NCBI GenBank assembly: GCA_019321725.1
Contig: CM033115.1
Location: forward strand, 7,016,673 to 7,080,672
Direction: 5' to 3'
From: Paulownia fortunei
Taxonomy: Eukaryota; Streptophyta; Magnoliopsida; Lamiales; Paulowniaceae
DNA: 64,000 nucleotides
The position numbers were made by a program, and so were the translations under genes. Shown here piece by piece: positions 62,594 through 64,000 of the stretch (its first letter is position 1; each line of letters opens with the position of its first letter). The notes beneath the pieces were generated by a model. The model had not been told where the DNA came from. It worked only from the letters and a program-made list of their open reading frames with translations, and did not search any database.

Positions 62594-64000
62594 TATAGGG
62601 TTTGTGGGGTCCTAGAAAATGTTAATGCAGTGAAATTTAAAAAATTTCAAAAGATGAATAAAAATCACATGACATGTAATTAAAAATAATTCTGGAATCC
62701 ATTTGCAATTACTCAGTTCTATATTTTCTAATACCACATGTAGGAAATTTTCAGAAGCTATACCTTTTCACTTTTGATTGAAGACGATGCATGTAATAAT
62801 CCAAATTGTTATCTCTTCATAAACATTGCTTGATCCAAACCCCTTGTATTAGAAACATTCATTAAGAGTTCAATTTATTACCTCTCTAAGTGTATCCACA
62901 CTCCACATGCGTACTCACAACGTTCCCATGCTAGTATGATATCTACTCGATAATTCTAATCTAAGAACTTATTTGGTGGTTTGGAACAAGAACAAAAATT
63001 TGTTTTATGTGTATGTTTTGATTAAATTCAACTTATGAGACAAAGAATCAAAACAACTCAAGAACTAAGGAAGAAGGTGGCAAATTTTAGAGAAGAAAAA
63101 AGGTTGATTTTATTCACAATGGAAAATAGTTTTCATCTTAAATGATGCTGTATCTGGCATGAATTTTCCAGTAGAAAAATTCCCCAAAAATATGTAGAAG
63201 GATGGAGAAAATCAATCTCCTAAATTCAGCCAATAAGGGGTTTAATTCGTTCTCAAGTGGAACTCTTTCATTATACTATTTTCCTTATGTTCACGCCTAT
63301 AGTTTACATAAGGTAAGTCTTCTTATCAAATAAGAATACTTCATCTCTAATTCAATTAGGTTTTGGATCCCCAACCAATTCCTAATGGGCTTCCTACAAG
63401 CCCATCCCTAATGAGTCTATACCTAATTAATTAATTAGACTATAATTAGTTGATCTAATCAAATTATTAGTGTCAACTTTGGCTATCTAATCTAATTAAT
63501 TAATTTAATTAATTGAACACTTGAATTGATTAAGCTTTGTTTAAATAACCATATCAATCAAATTAATCCAACCTTTGACTATTTTTTAGGCAAGAAATTA
63601 AATTATCTAAGTTTGTGTATGACTTTTTAGATTCACCCATAAACTAGTAGTAGACTCACAACTCTTATGAATTAGTTTAATAATTAAAATCATAACTATT
63701 TCATTCAATTAATCCGCTTTGAATTAATCCATTAATTATATGAACTTAACCAATCATGACTAGCATCTAGCAACATGTTATGAAGATCCAGATATAGGTG
63801 AAAATGCGAACATTTCCAATTATAAATACCATGCAAGTATGTTTTTTCAATCAACTAATCTCCTTGTTAAGTATAGGGCGTAGATTATTAGTTGAAACCT
63901 AATAACTTAATTCTATATATTCATTTCTAATTACATGACTTCGCGATAGAATTAGAAAATCCTTATTCTAACTTCCATCTAGCCTTGGCTCTTCCAAGTC
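62594..64000 (-). repeat. 5' LTR of the minus-strand copia, partial
   Basis: Follows 52424 onward closely (for example CTAATCTAAGAACTTATTTG in both) and is cut by the window edge after about 1.4 kb. It lacks the TIR insertion seen in the 3' LTR. Confidence 0.8.

Larger units (their letters stand above)
52424..64000 (-). mobile_element. Ty1/copia element with 2-kb LTRs, minus strand, runs off the right edge
   Basis: 3' LTR 52424-55271, polypurine tract, pol fragments in order RNase H (55.5 kb), RT (56-56.9 kb), integrase (59-60 kb), primer site 62581-62592, 5' LTR from 62594 to beyond the edge. RT carries SKRRFLPMSHK and SMVTFVFYID, typical of long-LTR copia lineages such as Angela; the lineage is tentative. 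Internal sequence is interrupted by a solo LTR and the 3' LTR by a TIR element. No intact ORF. Confidence 0.78.

Overview
This window is nuclear DNA of a flowering plant, most likely a eudicot. It is AT-rich, carries one multi-exon gene with GT-AG introns, and contains plant Ty1/copia and Ty3/gypsy lineages (Tat, Athila, chromovirus, long-LTR copia), a plant-type hAT MITE and a plant microRNA precursor. Only two loci look functional: the gene at the left edge and the microRNA hairpin near 32.6 kb. Most of the rest is layered, decayed transposon sequence.

Layout. 1-10,611 (+): 3' part of a gene for a METTL13/eEF1A-KNMT-like methyltransferase, about 13 exons in the window, 5' end off the left edge. 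11.6-13.9 kb (-): gag plus 5' LTR of a Tat-type gypsy relic. 14,387-19,194 (+): copia element with both LTRs, tRNA-iMet primer site and polypurine tract, coding region broken. 19.2-19.45 kb: possible tRNA-derived SINE. 20,864-22,913 (+): solo LTR of a 2-kb-LTR copia family. 23,173-23,533: non-autonomous hAT element with 8-bp target duplication. 24,808-31.4 kb (-): chromovirus-type gypsy with two LTRs, an integrase C-terminal segment present three times in tandem, and a stray reverse-transcriptase fragment within its 3' LTR. 32,606-32,710 (+): a MIR395 precursor. 33,663-34,190 (-): relic of a polyvinylalcohol-dehydrogenase-like gene. 38,853-51,353: Tat-type gypsy with gag-pol on the minus strand; its opposite-strand extra ORF region is tandemly duplicated, and the middle of its RT is replaced by an Athila pol segment. 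52,424 to the right edge (-): copia element with 2-kb LTRs, carrying a nested solo LTR of its own family and a TIR DNA element inside its 3' LTR.

How it fits together. The methyltransferase gene would act on translation elongation factor 1A. The MIR395 hairpin belongs to the sulfate-assimilation regulon, whose known targets are ATP sulfurylase and SULTR2;1-type transporters. The two have no evident functional link. The retroelements are autonomous lineages in origin, but every coding region here has stops or frameshifts, so none appears active. Functions rest on recognised motifs and remembered family architecture. No database search was run, and boundaries marked approximate were placed by eye.
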